From an uncultured Cedecea sp. (GTDB taxonomy: Bacteria; Pseudomonadota; Gammaproteobacteria; Enterobacterales; Enterobacteriaceae), in NCBI RefSeq assembly GCF_947498825.1, contig NZ_CANMLV010000001.1, positions 372,001 to 436,000 on the forward strand: a DNA stretch of 64,000 bases, given 5' to 3'. Below the pieces are notes generated by a model, which saw nothing but the letters and a program-made list of their open reading frames with translations, had not been told where the DNA came from and did not search any database. Of the stretch, positions 56,445-64,000 are shown piece by piece (position 1 is the stretch's first letter; every line of letters begins with the position of its first letter). Position numbers and translations under genes: made by a program.

Positions 56445-57953
56445 ATGTCTATAAGTACACCGTTGTTAGTGACATTTTGTATCTATATTTTTGGCATGTT
56501 ATTGATTGGGATATTGGCATGGCGTTCAACCAAAAACTTTGACGATTATATTCTCGGTGGCCGCAGTCTGGGTCCGTTCGTTACCGCGCTTTCCGCTGGC
56601 GCATCAGATATGAGCGGCTGGCTACTGATGGGCCTGCCGGGAGCCATTTTTCTGTCGGGGATTTCCGAAAGCTGGATAGCTATAGGGCTGATACTGGGCG
56701 CATGGATCAACTGGAAATTAGTGGCTGGACGTTTACGCGTACACACCGAGTTCAATAATAACGCCCTGACACTGCCAGACTATTTCTCCAGTCGTTTCGA
56801 AGATAAAAGTCGTATTCTGCGTATTATTTCCGCAGCGGTGATCCTGGTATTTTTTACTATTTATTGCGCATCAGGGATTGTGGCCGGGGCTCGCCTGTTC
56901 GAAAGCACCTTTGGTATGAGCTACGAATCTGCGCTTTGGGCAGGGGCTGCTGCAACTATTCTGTACACCTTTATTGGCGGCTTCCTGGCGGTAAGCTGGA
57001 CCGATACGGTGCAAGCAAGTCTGATGATTTTTGCTCTGATCCTTACCCCAGTCATGGTGATTATTGGCGTAGGAGGATTTGAAGAGTCTCTGGAAGTCAT
57101 CAAACAAAAAAGCATTGAGAATGTGGATATGTTCAAAGACCTGAACTTCGTGGCCATTATATCCCTGCTGGGCTGGGGTTTAGGTTACTTTGGCCAGCCT
57201 CATATTCTCGCGCGCTTTATGGCGGCAGATTCTCACCACAGTATTACTCATGCACGACGTATCAGTATGATCTGGATGATTTTGTGTTTGGCGGGAGCCG
57301 TAGCGGTGGGATTCTTCGGTATTGCTTACTTCGGCAACAACCCGCTGCAGGCCGCACAAGTTGACCAAAATGCTGAACGGGTGTTTATCGAACTGGCACA
57401 AATTCTGTTTAATCCATGGATCGCCGGTATTCTGTTATCGGCGATCCTTGCCGCCGTCATGTCAACATTAAGCTGCCAGTTGCTGGTATGCTCCAGTGCA
57501 ATCACCGAAGATTTATATAAGGCATTTCTGCGTAAGAATGCCAGTCAGAAAGAACTGGTTTGGATTGGACGCGTAATGGTACTGGTCGTGGCGCTGGTCT
57601 CTATTGCACTGGCCGCTAATCCAGAAAACCGCGTTCTTGGTCTGGTGAGTTATGCCTGGGCAGGCTTTGGTGCTGCATTTGGCCCGATAGTCCTGTTCTC
57701 TGTCATGTGGTCACGCATGACGCGTAACGGGGCGCTCGCCGGGATGATTATTGGTGCAGTCACCGTCATTGTCTGGAAACAGTTTGCCTGGTTAGGTCTG
57801 TATGAAATTATTCCGGGCTTTGTATTCGGTAGCATTGGCATAGTGGTGTTCAGCTTGCTGGATAAAGTGCCTTCTGCAGCCATGCATAAACGTTTTGTCG
57901 AAGCGGATGAATATTATCACTCTGCACCAGCATCACCTTTACAGACAAAATAA
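56445..57953 (+). CDS. putP: Sodium/proline symporter PutP
   Basis: A 502-residue SSS-family transporter, the E. coli length and highly similar (LGGRSLGPFVTALSAGASDMSGWLLMGLPGA in TM2, the Na+ and proline site). It imports proline with Na+. The start is the ATG at 56445 with GGAGAG upstream; the preceding TTG is a less likely start. Several PutA-type sites lie upstream, but putA itself is not adjacent. Confidence 0.96.
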   Translation: MSISTPLLVTFCIYIFGMLLIGILAWRSTKNFDDYILGGRSLGPFVTALSAGASDMSGWLLMGLPGAIFLSGISESWIAIGLILGAWINWKLVAGRLRVHTEFNNNALTLPDYFSSRFEDKSRILRIISAAVILVFFTIYCASGIVAGARLFESTFGMSYESALWAGAAATILYTFIGGFLAVSWTDTVQASLMIFALILTPVMVIIGVGGFEESLEVIKQKSIENVDMFKDLNFVAIISLLGWGLGYFGQPHILARFMAADSHHSITHARRISMIWMILCLAGAVAVGFFGIAYFGNNPLQAAQVDQNAERVFIELAQILFNPWIAGILLSAILAAVMSTLSCQLLVCSSAITEDLYKAFLRKNASQKELVWIGRVMVLVVALVSIALAANPENRVLGLVSYAWAGFGAAFGPIVLFSVMWSRMTRNGALAGMIIGAVTVIVWKQFAWLGLYEIIPGFVFGSIGIVVFSLLDKVPSAAMHKRFVEADEYYHSAPASPLQTK

Positions 57954-58118
57954 TCTGCTTATTGCCTCAACATGCATCAAAGGGATAGTCGTCACACGCT
58001 ATCCCTTTGGTGTTAAAAAAATTAAAAGTACAGGGTTGGTATCACCGTGCTCAAGTTTTTAATTCAGGCTGCAAGGCAACTGACTTCGACATCGATGGCC
58101 TTGCATTATCGCGTAAAA

Positions 58119-59351
58119 TTAAACGGTAGTGGCCTGCCCGACACGTTTATCCTTAAGAAAGATGAACATCAGTCCAAGCCAGAACATGCCTCCCAGCAGG
58201 CTTATTAGATTAAACGCCCCTGCGCCACCAGCGATATAAGCATGTTTACTGAGCTCAATGCCGACAGTAAAGATAAGCATCTGGATCATGCCCATGGCCG
58301 CCGCCACGGTTCCTTTACTCATCTCGCTGGAAAACAGCGTCAGACGTACCAGCCCGGCATTCGCAATACCGATACCAAAGGCATAAATGCTTAAACCTGC
58401 CGTCATCCACAGATAAGCATGAGAGGAGATGACCGTCGCGATTGCCGCCACTGCCAGACCCGGCACAATCCACCAGCCCCCCATAATCACCAGACTTCGT
58501 ACACTACGGCGAGAGGTTAGTTTTGCCAGCACCAGGTTACCGGCAATCAGTGCACCAAAAACAGGTACCTGCAATAATCCGTACTCATAAGTACTGAGTT
58601 GTTCACCGCTGATAATAATAACCGGGGACTGGGCAATCCAGGTGAGCAATGGCAGGCTGACAAAACCCAGCCCCAGAGAACCGGCAATAAAACGCACGTT
58701 CTTCAGCACTTGTTTATAGTCATGCCATAGCGCAGAGAATGAAAGCTTCTCACCTATGCGCGTTGCCGTTTCGGGCATGGCTTTATTCAAACCAAAGAAC
58801 GCAATTGCCCCAAGAACAGCAAACAGAATAAACATCGTTTCCCAGGGGGCAACATGAACCCATACCGCACCAACCAAGGGTCCTAACAACGGGGCAATCA
58901 ATGCGACGTTAGCCATTAGCGCGGTGATCTTTATGCACACAGCCTCTTCAAAAGACTCCTGAATAGCGGCATATCCCACTGCGCCAATAAAACAGAGGCT
59001 AATTCCTTGCAGAAAACGCAGTACGGTAAACTGCTCGATATTTTGCGCCAGCAGTGTCGCAAGGCACGTGACGATAAACCATACCACGCCTACTAACATC
59101 ACCGGGCGTCTGCCAATACGATCCGAAAGAGGCCCCAGTAACCATTGTAAAAACATACCGCCGGCCAGATAAGCGGTCATTGAGGTCGGAACCCACTCAA
59201 TACCGGCCTGATATTGTTCCACGACGGCCAGCATTCCGGGCTGGATCATATCGTTGGCAATGTAGGTGGAAAACTCATAAAGCACCAGACAGAGCGGGAA
59301 CAAAAGCGCCTGACGCCCTAAAGATTTATTAGCTGTCTTATTATTTGGCAT
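58119..59351 (-). CDS. mdfA: Multidrug/H+ antiporter MdfA
   Basis: A 410-residue 12-helix MFS transporter, the same length as E. coli MdfA. The key acidic residues Glu26 and Asp34 in TM1 ([16 protein letters not shown]) and motif [12 protein letters not shown] are present. It exports chloramphenicol, cationic drugs and Na+/K+ in exchange for protons. Next to ybjG, divergent, as part of the conserved mdfA-ybjG-deoR-dacC-gstB block. Confidence 0.95.
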   Translation of the reverse strand: MPNNKTANKSLGRQALLFPLCLVLYEFSTYIANDMIQPGMLAVVEQYQAGIEWVPTSMTAYLAGGMFLQWLLGPLSDRIGRRPVMLVGVVWFIVTCLATLLAQNIEQFTVLRFLQGISLCFIGAVGYAAIQESFEEAVCIKITALMANVALIAPLLGPLVGAVWVHVAPWETMFILFAVLGAIAFFGLNKAMPETATRIGEKLSFSALWHDYKQVLKNVRFIAGSLGLGFVSLPLLTWIAQSPVIIISGEQLSTYEYGLLQVPVFGALIAGNLVLAKLTSRRSVRSLVIMGGWWIVPGLAVAAIATVISSHAYLWMTAGLSIYAFGIGIANAGLVRLTLFSSEMSKGTVAAAMGMIQMLIFTVGIELSKHAYIAGGAGAFNLISLLGGMFWLGLMFIFLKDKRVGQATTV

Positions 59352-59514
59352 TGAAAACTCAGAAGGTAAAAATACGCAGTGTCGCTAAGCGCCCTGCATA
59401 GATTATAATGGAAGTCGGTAATAAACATTTTTGTAGTTCAGCCGGCAAATGATAACTCATTTTTGTTACGTTTTTATTAACCCCTTGAGAATATTTTGCT
59501 GTTATTATCCTGTT

Positions 59515-59765
59515 TATACCCACGATAACTCGCGTTACCTGCAGGCGACAAGTTCAACCCCTTGATGAGTATATACCCAAAATAATTCGAGTTGCTTGTA
59601 GGCGCGAAGTGAGGCGCGTCGATGAGCATAGATACACTCTGTGATTCGGCGGGCTGGACGCAGGCAACACCCAAGCAACTTGAAGTATGACGGGTATAGA
59701 TAACTATTTGATTCGACGGGCTAAGTACAGGCAATGCCCAGGCGACTTGAAGTATGACGGGTATA
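59515..59765. repeat. Outer 127-bp-type repeat interrupted by a second copy
   Basis: The left part (59515-59571) starts TATACCCACGATAACTCGCG and breaks in the core at GATGAGTA; the right part (59699-59765) resumes GATAACTATTTGATTCGACGGGC and ends GACTTGAAGTATGACGGGTATA. A complete 127-bp copy is inserted between them. The open frame on the minus strand across it only translates repeat. Confidence 0.75.
59572..59698. repeat. Inserted 127-bp ERIC-end repeat, copy 3
   Basis: A complete element, TATACCCAAAATAATTCGAG to CAACTTGAAGTATGACGGGTATA, exactly 127 bp, with the core GATGAGCATAGATACACTCTGTGATTCGGCGGGC. It sits inside another copy at a TA-rich core position (..GATGAGTA / TAGATAAC..), which suggests insertion at a TA dinucleotide. 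Confidence 0.85.
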
Positions 59766-59936
59766 CGCAAAACCAGGATAATGCTGCTTTATCTTAGCAG
59801 GCGACGTCTCTATATTTTGTCGTTTTGCCTGTGTTACCACTGGGAACCTTTACTGGCAGCCTTAACGACTGTCAATATTTATGCGGCTATAGCGAATAAC
59901 GCTATTTTGCCTGCTTGTTTAGGAACAGAACATATT

Positions 59937-60545
59937 ATGATGGAAACTCTCGATCAGTCGCTTTTTTTATGGATCAATGCGACACCGGATTCACCCACAT
60001 GGTTGTTAAGACTCGCGGCACTTACCGCCAAAGACTTGATTCTGATTGTGCCTATTCTGAGTGCAATATTTTGGTTGTGGGGGCCTACAGGTCAAATGAA
60101 GGTCCGCCGTCAGCTGGTCGTCAAAGTAGTGATAGCCGTAGCCATCGGCCTTTTCTTATCCTGGCTGATTGGTAAAATTTACCCTCACGATCGCCCTTTC
60201 ATCAGCGGAATTGGCTATAACTTCTTACCGCATAAAGATAACTACTCGTTCCCAAGTAATCACGGCACGATCATTTTCACCTTTGCCCTCGGCTTTTTAT
60301 TCTGGTATCGCTTATGGTCCGGTATTGCGTTGATGGCTGTTGGTGTAGCGATTGCCTGGTCACGCGTCTATCTCGGTGTTCACTGGCCTCTGGATATGGT
60401 CGGTGGTTTCCTGGTCGCCCTGCTCTCTTGCGCTCTGACCCAGTTGACTTGGTCAGTATGTGGAGTGTTTATTTATCGGCGTCTGCATCAGTTACACCGA
60501 ATCGTCTTTGCTCGCTTGATTCGTAGAGACTGGATACGCGGCTAA
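59937..60545 (+). CDS. ybjG: Undecaprenyl-diphosphatase YbjG (PAP2 family)
   Basis: A 202-residue inner-membrane PAP2 phosphatase with KIYPHDRPF, PSNHGT and SRVYLGVHWPLD, the three phosphatase motifs. It dephosphorylates undecaprenyl diphosphate to recycle the cell-wall lipid carrier. The start at 59937 (or the ATG three bases on) matches the E. coli protein; the longer open frame from 59754 begins inside the repeat. Confidence 0.92.
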   Translation: MMETLDQSLFLWINATPDSPTWLLRLAALTAKDLILIVPILSAIFWLWGPTGQMKVRRQLVVKVVIAVAIGLFLSWLIGKIYPHDRPFISGIGYNFLPHKDNYSFPSNHGTIIFTFALGFLFWYRLWSGIALMAVGVAIAWSRVYLGVHWPLDMVGGFLVALLSCALTQLTWSVCGVFIYRRLHQLHRIVFARLIRRDWIRG

Positions 60546-60585
60546 CTGTCATGAAACGTCATTGCTGATAGAATATGTTATCTTT

Positions 60586-60617
60586 CAGACTGAATCTGAT
60601 TGATCAGATTCAGTCTG
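60586..60617. repeat. 15-bp perfect inverted repeat between ybjG and deoR
   Basis: CAGACTGAATCTGAT-TG-ATCAGATTCAGTCTG, a perfect 15-bp palindrome around two bases, 41 bases after ybjG. There is no T-run, so it may be an operator or a cruciform rather than a normal terminator. Confidence 0.65.
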
Positions 60618-60730
60618 AGTATGTTGCCAGTAAAATAACCACGAATTGGGGTAACAAAGCGTCAATGTATTGATTCTTTGTTATTTATTCTGGCCCGGTA
60701 TTCCGGGTTTTTTCATGTCCGGAGAGCACT

Positions 60731-61489
60731 ATGGAAATCCGACGTAACGGTCGTATTACTCGTCTGATTCAAGCGCTAAAACAGGCAGATAAAATACATC
60801 TGAAAGATGCCGCCGAACTTCTGGGGGTCTCTGAGATGACTGTTCGTCGTGATCTAAGCGATAACGATGGCCCTCTGGCACTTCTGGGCGGCTATATTGT
60901 CATCGAACCCCGGGTAGCCAGCCATTACTTGCTCAACGATCAGCAAGCCTTGAAAATATCGGAGAAACGCCACGCAGCGAAACTGGCCGCCGAATATGTA
61001 CATCCCCACCAAACCGTTTTTTTCGATTGCGGCACCACAATGCCCTATATTATCGAAGCTCTGGACGATGCCCTGCCTTTTACCGGTCTATGTTATTCAC
61101 TAAATACTTTTCTGGCTCTGCAGAAAAAACCACACTGTCGGGTTATCTTAAGCGGTGGGGAGTTTCATTCCAGTAATGCCATTTTCAAACCGATTAATTT
61201 CCAGGAGTGTCTCAACAATCTCTGCCCGGATATCGCGTTTCTGTCTGCCGCCGGCGTTCATATCCGTCAGGGGGTGACCTGCTTTAATCTTGATGAGTTA
61301 CCGGTGAAGCAATGGGCACTGGCGATGGCACAGCAGCGTGTATTAGTCGTTGATGACAGTAAATTTAATCAAGTTCGCGCCGCGTGTATGGGCCCGCTGA
61401 CAGCTTTTGACACCCTGATAACCAATGAAAGACCCGCTGAAGCCTTTGTTGACTATGCTGCAGCGGGAGATCTTAATCTGATCTGGTAA
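60731..61489 (+). CDS. deoR: Deoxyribonucleoside regulator DeoR
   Basis: A 252-residue DeoR-family repressor, the E. coli length. HTH in HLKDAAELLGVSEMTVRRDLS (residues about 20-40) and a sugar-phosphate-sensing domain (FFDCGTTMPYIIEAL, YSLNTFLAL). It senses deoxyribose-5-phosphate and represses nucleoside catabolism genes (deo, tsx) encoded elsewhere. It converges with dacC, only five bases apart. Confidence 0.94.
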   Translation: MEIRRNGRITRLIQALKQADKIHLKDAAELLGVSEMTVRRDLSDNDGPLALLGGYIVIEPRVASHYLLNDQQALKISEKRHAAKLAAEYVHPHQTVFFDCGTTMPYIIEALDDALPFTGLCYSLNTFLALQKKPHCRVILSGGEFHSSNAIFKPINFQECLNNLCPDIAFLSAAGVHIRQGVTCFNLDELPVKQWALAMAQQRVLVVDDSKFNQVRAACMGPLTAFDTLITNERPAEAFVDYAAAGDLNLIW

Positions 61490-61494
61490 GGCTA

Positions 61495-62700
61495 TCAGGA
61501 AAACCAGCCACCAAACCAACTGTGCAGCTTCATTAATATAAAGTCCCAGATTCGACCAAAGAAGCCCGCTTCTTCAATCGTTTCCATCACCAGTAACGGA
61601 CGCTGCTCAATAACATTACCGTTCAGCTGAAAATCAATCGTTCCGACCACTTGCCCGGCTTTCAGAGGAGCTGTCAGTTGCGGTTCATTCAGCGTGTAAC
61701 TTGCTCTGAGGTTTTTTAGCTGACCTCGCGGAATCGCTACTGAGCCCCCTTCCCCGGCACCGAGGTTGACTTCACTCTTATCACCAAACCATACGCGTTG
61801 AGTCACAAAGGTTGCATTGGGTTTGATTGGTGTGACAGTTTCAAAGAAGCGGAAACCCCACGTCAGCAGCTTTTCGCTTTCATTAAACCTGATACGATCA
61901 GTTTTCGCTCCCAATACCACCGAAATCAGCCGCATATCACCTTGTGTTGCAGAAGCGACCAGATTATAGCCAGCGCCGGCAGTGGTGCCTGTTTTCAGGC
62001 CGTCGACATTCAGATTAGTGCTCCACAACAGACGGTTGCGGTTTGGTTGTTTGATATTATTGAAGGTGAATTCTTTTTCTTTATGAATGGCGTACTCTTC
62101 TGGTACATCATGGATCATGGCTCGAGCCAGAGAGGCCATATCACGTGCGGTACTATATTGTCCTGGCGAATCAAGACCATGTACCGTTTTAAACATCGTA
62201 TTAGTGAGTTTTAACTGTTGGGCATAACTGTTCATCAAACTGATAAACGAATCCTGACTGCCTGCCACATAGTCAGCAATAGCAATACTGGCATCGTTTC
62301 CTGATTGAATAATCACCCCTTTATTAAGGTTTTCTACAGAAACCAAATCACCCGGTTTCAGAAACATTAAAGAGGAGCCTCGCAGTTCAGGGTTCCCCGT
62401 TGCCCAGGCATCTTTGCCTACAGTGACAATATCATTGAGGTTTATCTTGCCGTTTTTCAGGGCCTGCCCAACAACATAACTGGTCATGATTTTCGTTAAG
62501 CTGGCAGGATCAAGTTTTTCGTCAGCACTACCTTCTGCCAGCACCTGACCACTTGAGTAATCCAGTAAGATCCATGCTTTTGCATCAATTTGCGGAGCAT
62601 CGGCTATCTGAGTAGCACTCAATGCCGGAGCTGTGACCAACAGTAAGGTCGTTCCTGCGATAACAGCGCGTATCATTGCAGGCATTTGCAAGCTCTTCAT
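61495..62700 (-). CDS. dacC: D-alanyl-D-alanine carboxypeptidase DacC (PBP6)
   Basis: A 401-residue low-molecular-mass penicillin-binding protein. Signal peptide residues 1-29, SxxK at Ser67-Lys70 (DPASLTKI), SxN at Ser133-Asn135, KTG in [11 protein letters not shown], and a C-terminal amphipathic membrane-anchoring helix ([17 protein letters not shown]). It trims the terminal D-alanine of peptidoglycan pentapeptides on the periplasmic side. Confidence 0.95.
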   Translation of the reverse strand: MKSLQMPAMIRAVIAGTTLLLVTAPALSATQIADAPQIDAKAWILLDYSSGQVLAEGSADEKLDPASLTKIMTSYVVGQALKNGKINLNDIVTVGKDAWATGNPELRGSSLMFLKPGDLVSVENLNKGVIIQSGNDASIAIADYVAGSQDSFISLMNSYAQQLKLTNTMFKTVHGLDSPGQYSTARDMASLARAMIHDVPEEYAIHKEKEFTFNNIKQPNRNRLLWSTNLNVDGLKTGTTAGAGYNLVASATQGDMRLISVVLGAKTDRIRFNESEKLLTWGFRFFETVTPIKPNATFVTQRVWFGDKSEVNLGAGEGGSVAIPRGQLKNLRASYTLNEPQLTAPLKAGQVVGTIDFQLNGNVIEQRPLLVMETIEEAGFFGRIWDFILMKLHSWFGGWFS

Positions 62701-62980
62701 AAAACCACCTGAATATCCATTTAAAGAAATGACGGCACGCGCCGCCGCGAAACCTATTCCAGGATGAGAGTAATAACCCAGCTATCCGCTAAAATAAACG
62801 GTAGCCTTGGTAAAGTTTATTAAGTTTATGCTATCTCCCGCTCACATGCCTATGTTGCTGCTCATTTTTTCGGACTTTATCACCGTGATGAGTCATATTG
62901 AGCGTCTGTTACTTTCAGTAAGCTGACATCAGGCCGTCGTTAAGCCATACTCAAAACCTCACTAATCCAAAGGAAAGATG

Positions 62981-63607
62981 ATGATTACTGTTTGGGGAAG
63001 AGATAATTCTACGAATGTAAAAAAAGTGCTCTGGTGCCTGGAAGAATTGAATTTATCCTGTCATTCCATTCCTGCTGGTGGCCAGTTTGGCCTTACTCAT
63101 GATGCAGAATATCTGGCGATGAACCCTAATGGCCTGGTTCCTTGTCTGCATGATGATGCTCACGGACTCACGTTGTGGGAATCGAACACCATTGTTCGTT
63201 ACCTGGCGGCAGAATACGGTACAGGCTCACTGTGGCTGGATAGTCCGGCAGCCCGGGCAAAAGGTGAAAAATGGATGGACTGGACCGCAACCACGCTTGC
63301 AGGCCCGCATCGCGATGTGTTTATCAGTCTGGTACGTTTTACACCTGAACAGCAAGACTCAGAACTGATTGCCAGAGGTATCGCCGCTTGTAATCAACAA
63401 TTTGCCATTGTTGATGCAGAACTGGCGCGAAAAAAATGGCTGGGGGGTGACACTTTCGGGCCTGGCGATATCGCGCTTGGTCCTGTCATCTATAATTTAT
63501 TTAGTCTGAATATTGAGTGGGATAGTGCTCCCCATTTACAGCGCTGGTATCAGCAACTGACCCAGCGCCCGGCATTCCAGAAAAAAATCATGATTGGCAT
63601 TAGCTAA
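62981..63607 (+). CDS. gstB: Glutathione S-transferase GstB
   Basis: A 208-residue GST, the same length as E. coli GstB (YliJ). Thioredoxin-like N-terminal domain (MITVWGRDNSTNVKKVLW; PNGLVPCL cis-proline; WESNTIVRYLAAEYG glutathione site) and helical C-terminal domain. E. coli GstB acts on bromoacetate and similar electrophiles. The ATG at 62981 has AGGA at good spacing; the ATG three bases before is too close to it. Confidence 0.93.
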   Translation: MITVWGRDNSTNVKKVLWCLEELNLSCHSIPAGGQFGLTHDAEYLAMNPNGLVPCLHDDAHGLTLWESNTIVRYLAAEYGTGSLWLDSPAARAKGEKWMDWTATTLAGPHRDVFISLVRFTPEQQDSELIARGIAACNQQFAIVDAELARKKWLGGDTFGPGDIALGPVIYNLFSLNIEWDSAPHLQRWYQQLTQRPAFQKKIMIGIS

Positions 63608-63756
63608 CCTCTATTCGCGGCGGGTTCAGGTATATTTACACTGCCTGCCCCGCTTTTTGTGCTTCAAAGGCATCAAAAAACCATTCATTTTCATATGACT
63701 ACATTAATCACACCGACTCACGCCCTCCATCGGGTACTGACATATCTTCTATGGAC
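63608..63756. other. Intergenic region after gstB
   Basis: No gene was found here or in the rest of the window apart from the repeat at 63757-63943. TATAAT at 63965-63970 in the last bases could be the -10 of a promoter for a gene beyond the edge, but the -35 match is poor. Confidence 0.35.
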
Positions 63757-63943
63757 ATCTCCCCAAAATCATTCGAGTTGTATGACAAACATTCACGTTT
63801 TGAACAACGCAAAGCGTTGACCCGTCAGGGCGAGACTCATTTATGAGTCTCGTAACGCGGCAAGTGAGAGGATCCCAATAAGCTTACGGAGGTAAGTGAT
63901 TCAGGTGAGCGACGCACAGGCAACTTGAAGTATAACGGGTATA
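63757..63943. repeat. ERIC-type element with extra internal segment
   Basis: The right part AAGCTTACGGAGGTAAGTGATTCAGGTGAGCG matches the central inverted repeat of enterobacterial ERIC sequences, and it ends GCAACTTGAAGTATAACGGGTATA. The left end CCCCAAAATCATTCGAGTTG is a diverged arm. At about 187 bp it is some 60 bp longer than a 127-bp ERIC; the extra part includes the stem CGAGACTCAT/ATGAGTCTCG. Confidence 0.7.
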
Positions 63944-64000
63944 GCTGTCAGGTTGAGGGGTATGTATAATCCCCGTCAATTGTGTGCAATGTATAGAATA

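Noticed and set aside
59477..59770. Open frame of 97 codons on the - strand
   Set aside because: It runs through the nested repeat copies; the same TRHTSSCLGV peptide appears in the frame at 28704, which shows it is repeat sequence read in frame.
1..64000. CRISPR arrays, tRNA, rRNA and intact insertion sequences
   Set aside because: No regularly spaced direct repeats, cloverleaf sequences, rRNA signatures or transposase genes were found on either strand.

Overview
The window is a chromosomal segment of a gamma-proteobacterium of the order Enterobacterales. Many genes are close, length-matched relatives of Escherichia coli genes in familiar blocks: dgcE-yegD-mdtABCD-baeSR-trhP(yegQ)-cyaR-yegS, thiMD, yehS-mrp/metG, putP, and mdfA-ybjG-deoR-dacC-gstB. 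The order of these blocks differs from E. coli. Intergenic 127-bp palindromic repeats whose ends read TATACCC(gtcat/aaaat)..TTCAAGTTGC are of a type common in Yersinia-like and Pectobacterium-like genera. The genus cannot be fixed from the sequence alone.

Layout. 1-14854: the 3' part of a diguanylate cyclase (dgcE), the Hsp70-like yegD, then the mdtABCD-baeSR multidrug efflux operon with a BaeR-box-like sequence in front of mdtA. 14973-17551: trhP, a CyaR small RNA with a CRP site centred 41.5 nt before its start, and yegS. 18376-23544: an accessory island with a LodA-like quinoprotein amino-acid oxidase, its LodB-like flavoprotein partner and a catalase-fold protein. This looks like an H2O2-producing antimicrobial or amino-acid oxidase module with a nearby peroxide-handling protein. 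23646-25450: thiD and thiM under a TPP riboswitch. The riboswitch is preceded by a 20-codon leader ORF whose sequence is complementary to the aptamer. 25953-28381: an orphan PAAR / S-type-pyocin toxin with an overlapping immunity gene. 28972-30328: a frameshifted GAF-domain remnant and a tandem crcB pair.

30360-52000 is a carbohydrate-uptake region. It holds (i) a beta-glucoside operon (lactose/cellobiose-family IIB-IIC, GH1 phospho-beta-glucosidase, IIA, LamB-type porin) with a divergent LacI regulator; (ii) a GntR regulator, a mannonate-dehydratase/RspA-like enolase-superfamily enzyme, a glucose-family PTS IIBC and an N-terminally truncated OmpG-type porin; and (iii) an alpha-mannoside operon (fructose-family IIA, IIB and IIC as separate proteins, GH38 mannosidase, PRD-type regulator, porin, ROK sugar kinase, mannose-6-phosphate isomerase). 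Operon (iii) would turn imported phosphorylated mannosides into fructose-6-phosphate.

51990-64000 is mostly core: yehS, mrp, metG, putP (behind a cluster of PutA-type GTTGCA sites), mdfA, ybjG, deoR, dacC and gstB. Between them lie a nested repeat insertion and, at the right edge, an ERIC-type element. I saw no tRNA, rRNA, CRISPR array or intact insertion sequence.

The observations I consider most worth following are the aptamer-complementary leader ORF upstream of thiM, the LodA/LodB/catalase-like cassette, the PAAR-pyocin toxin cassette, the rewired mannoside operon, and the nested 127-bp repeat that records a mobilisation event.
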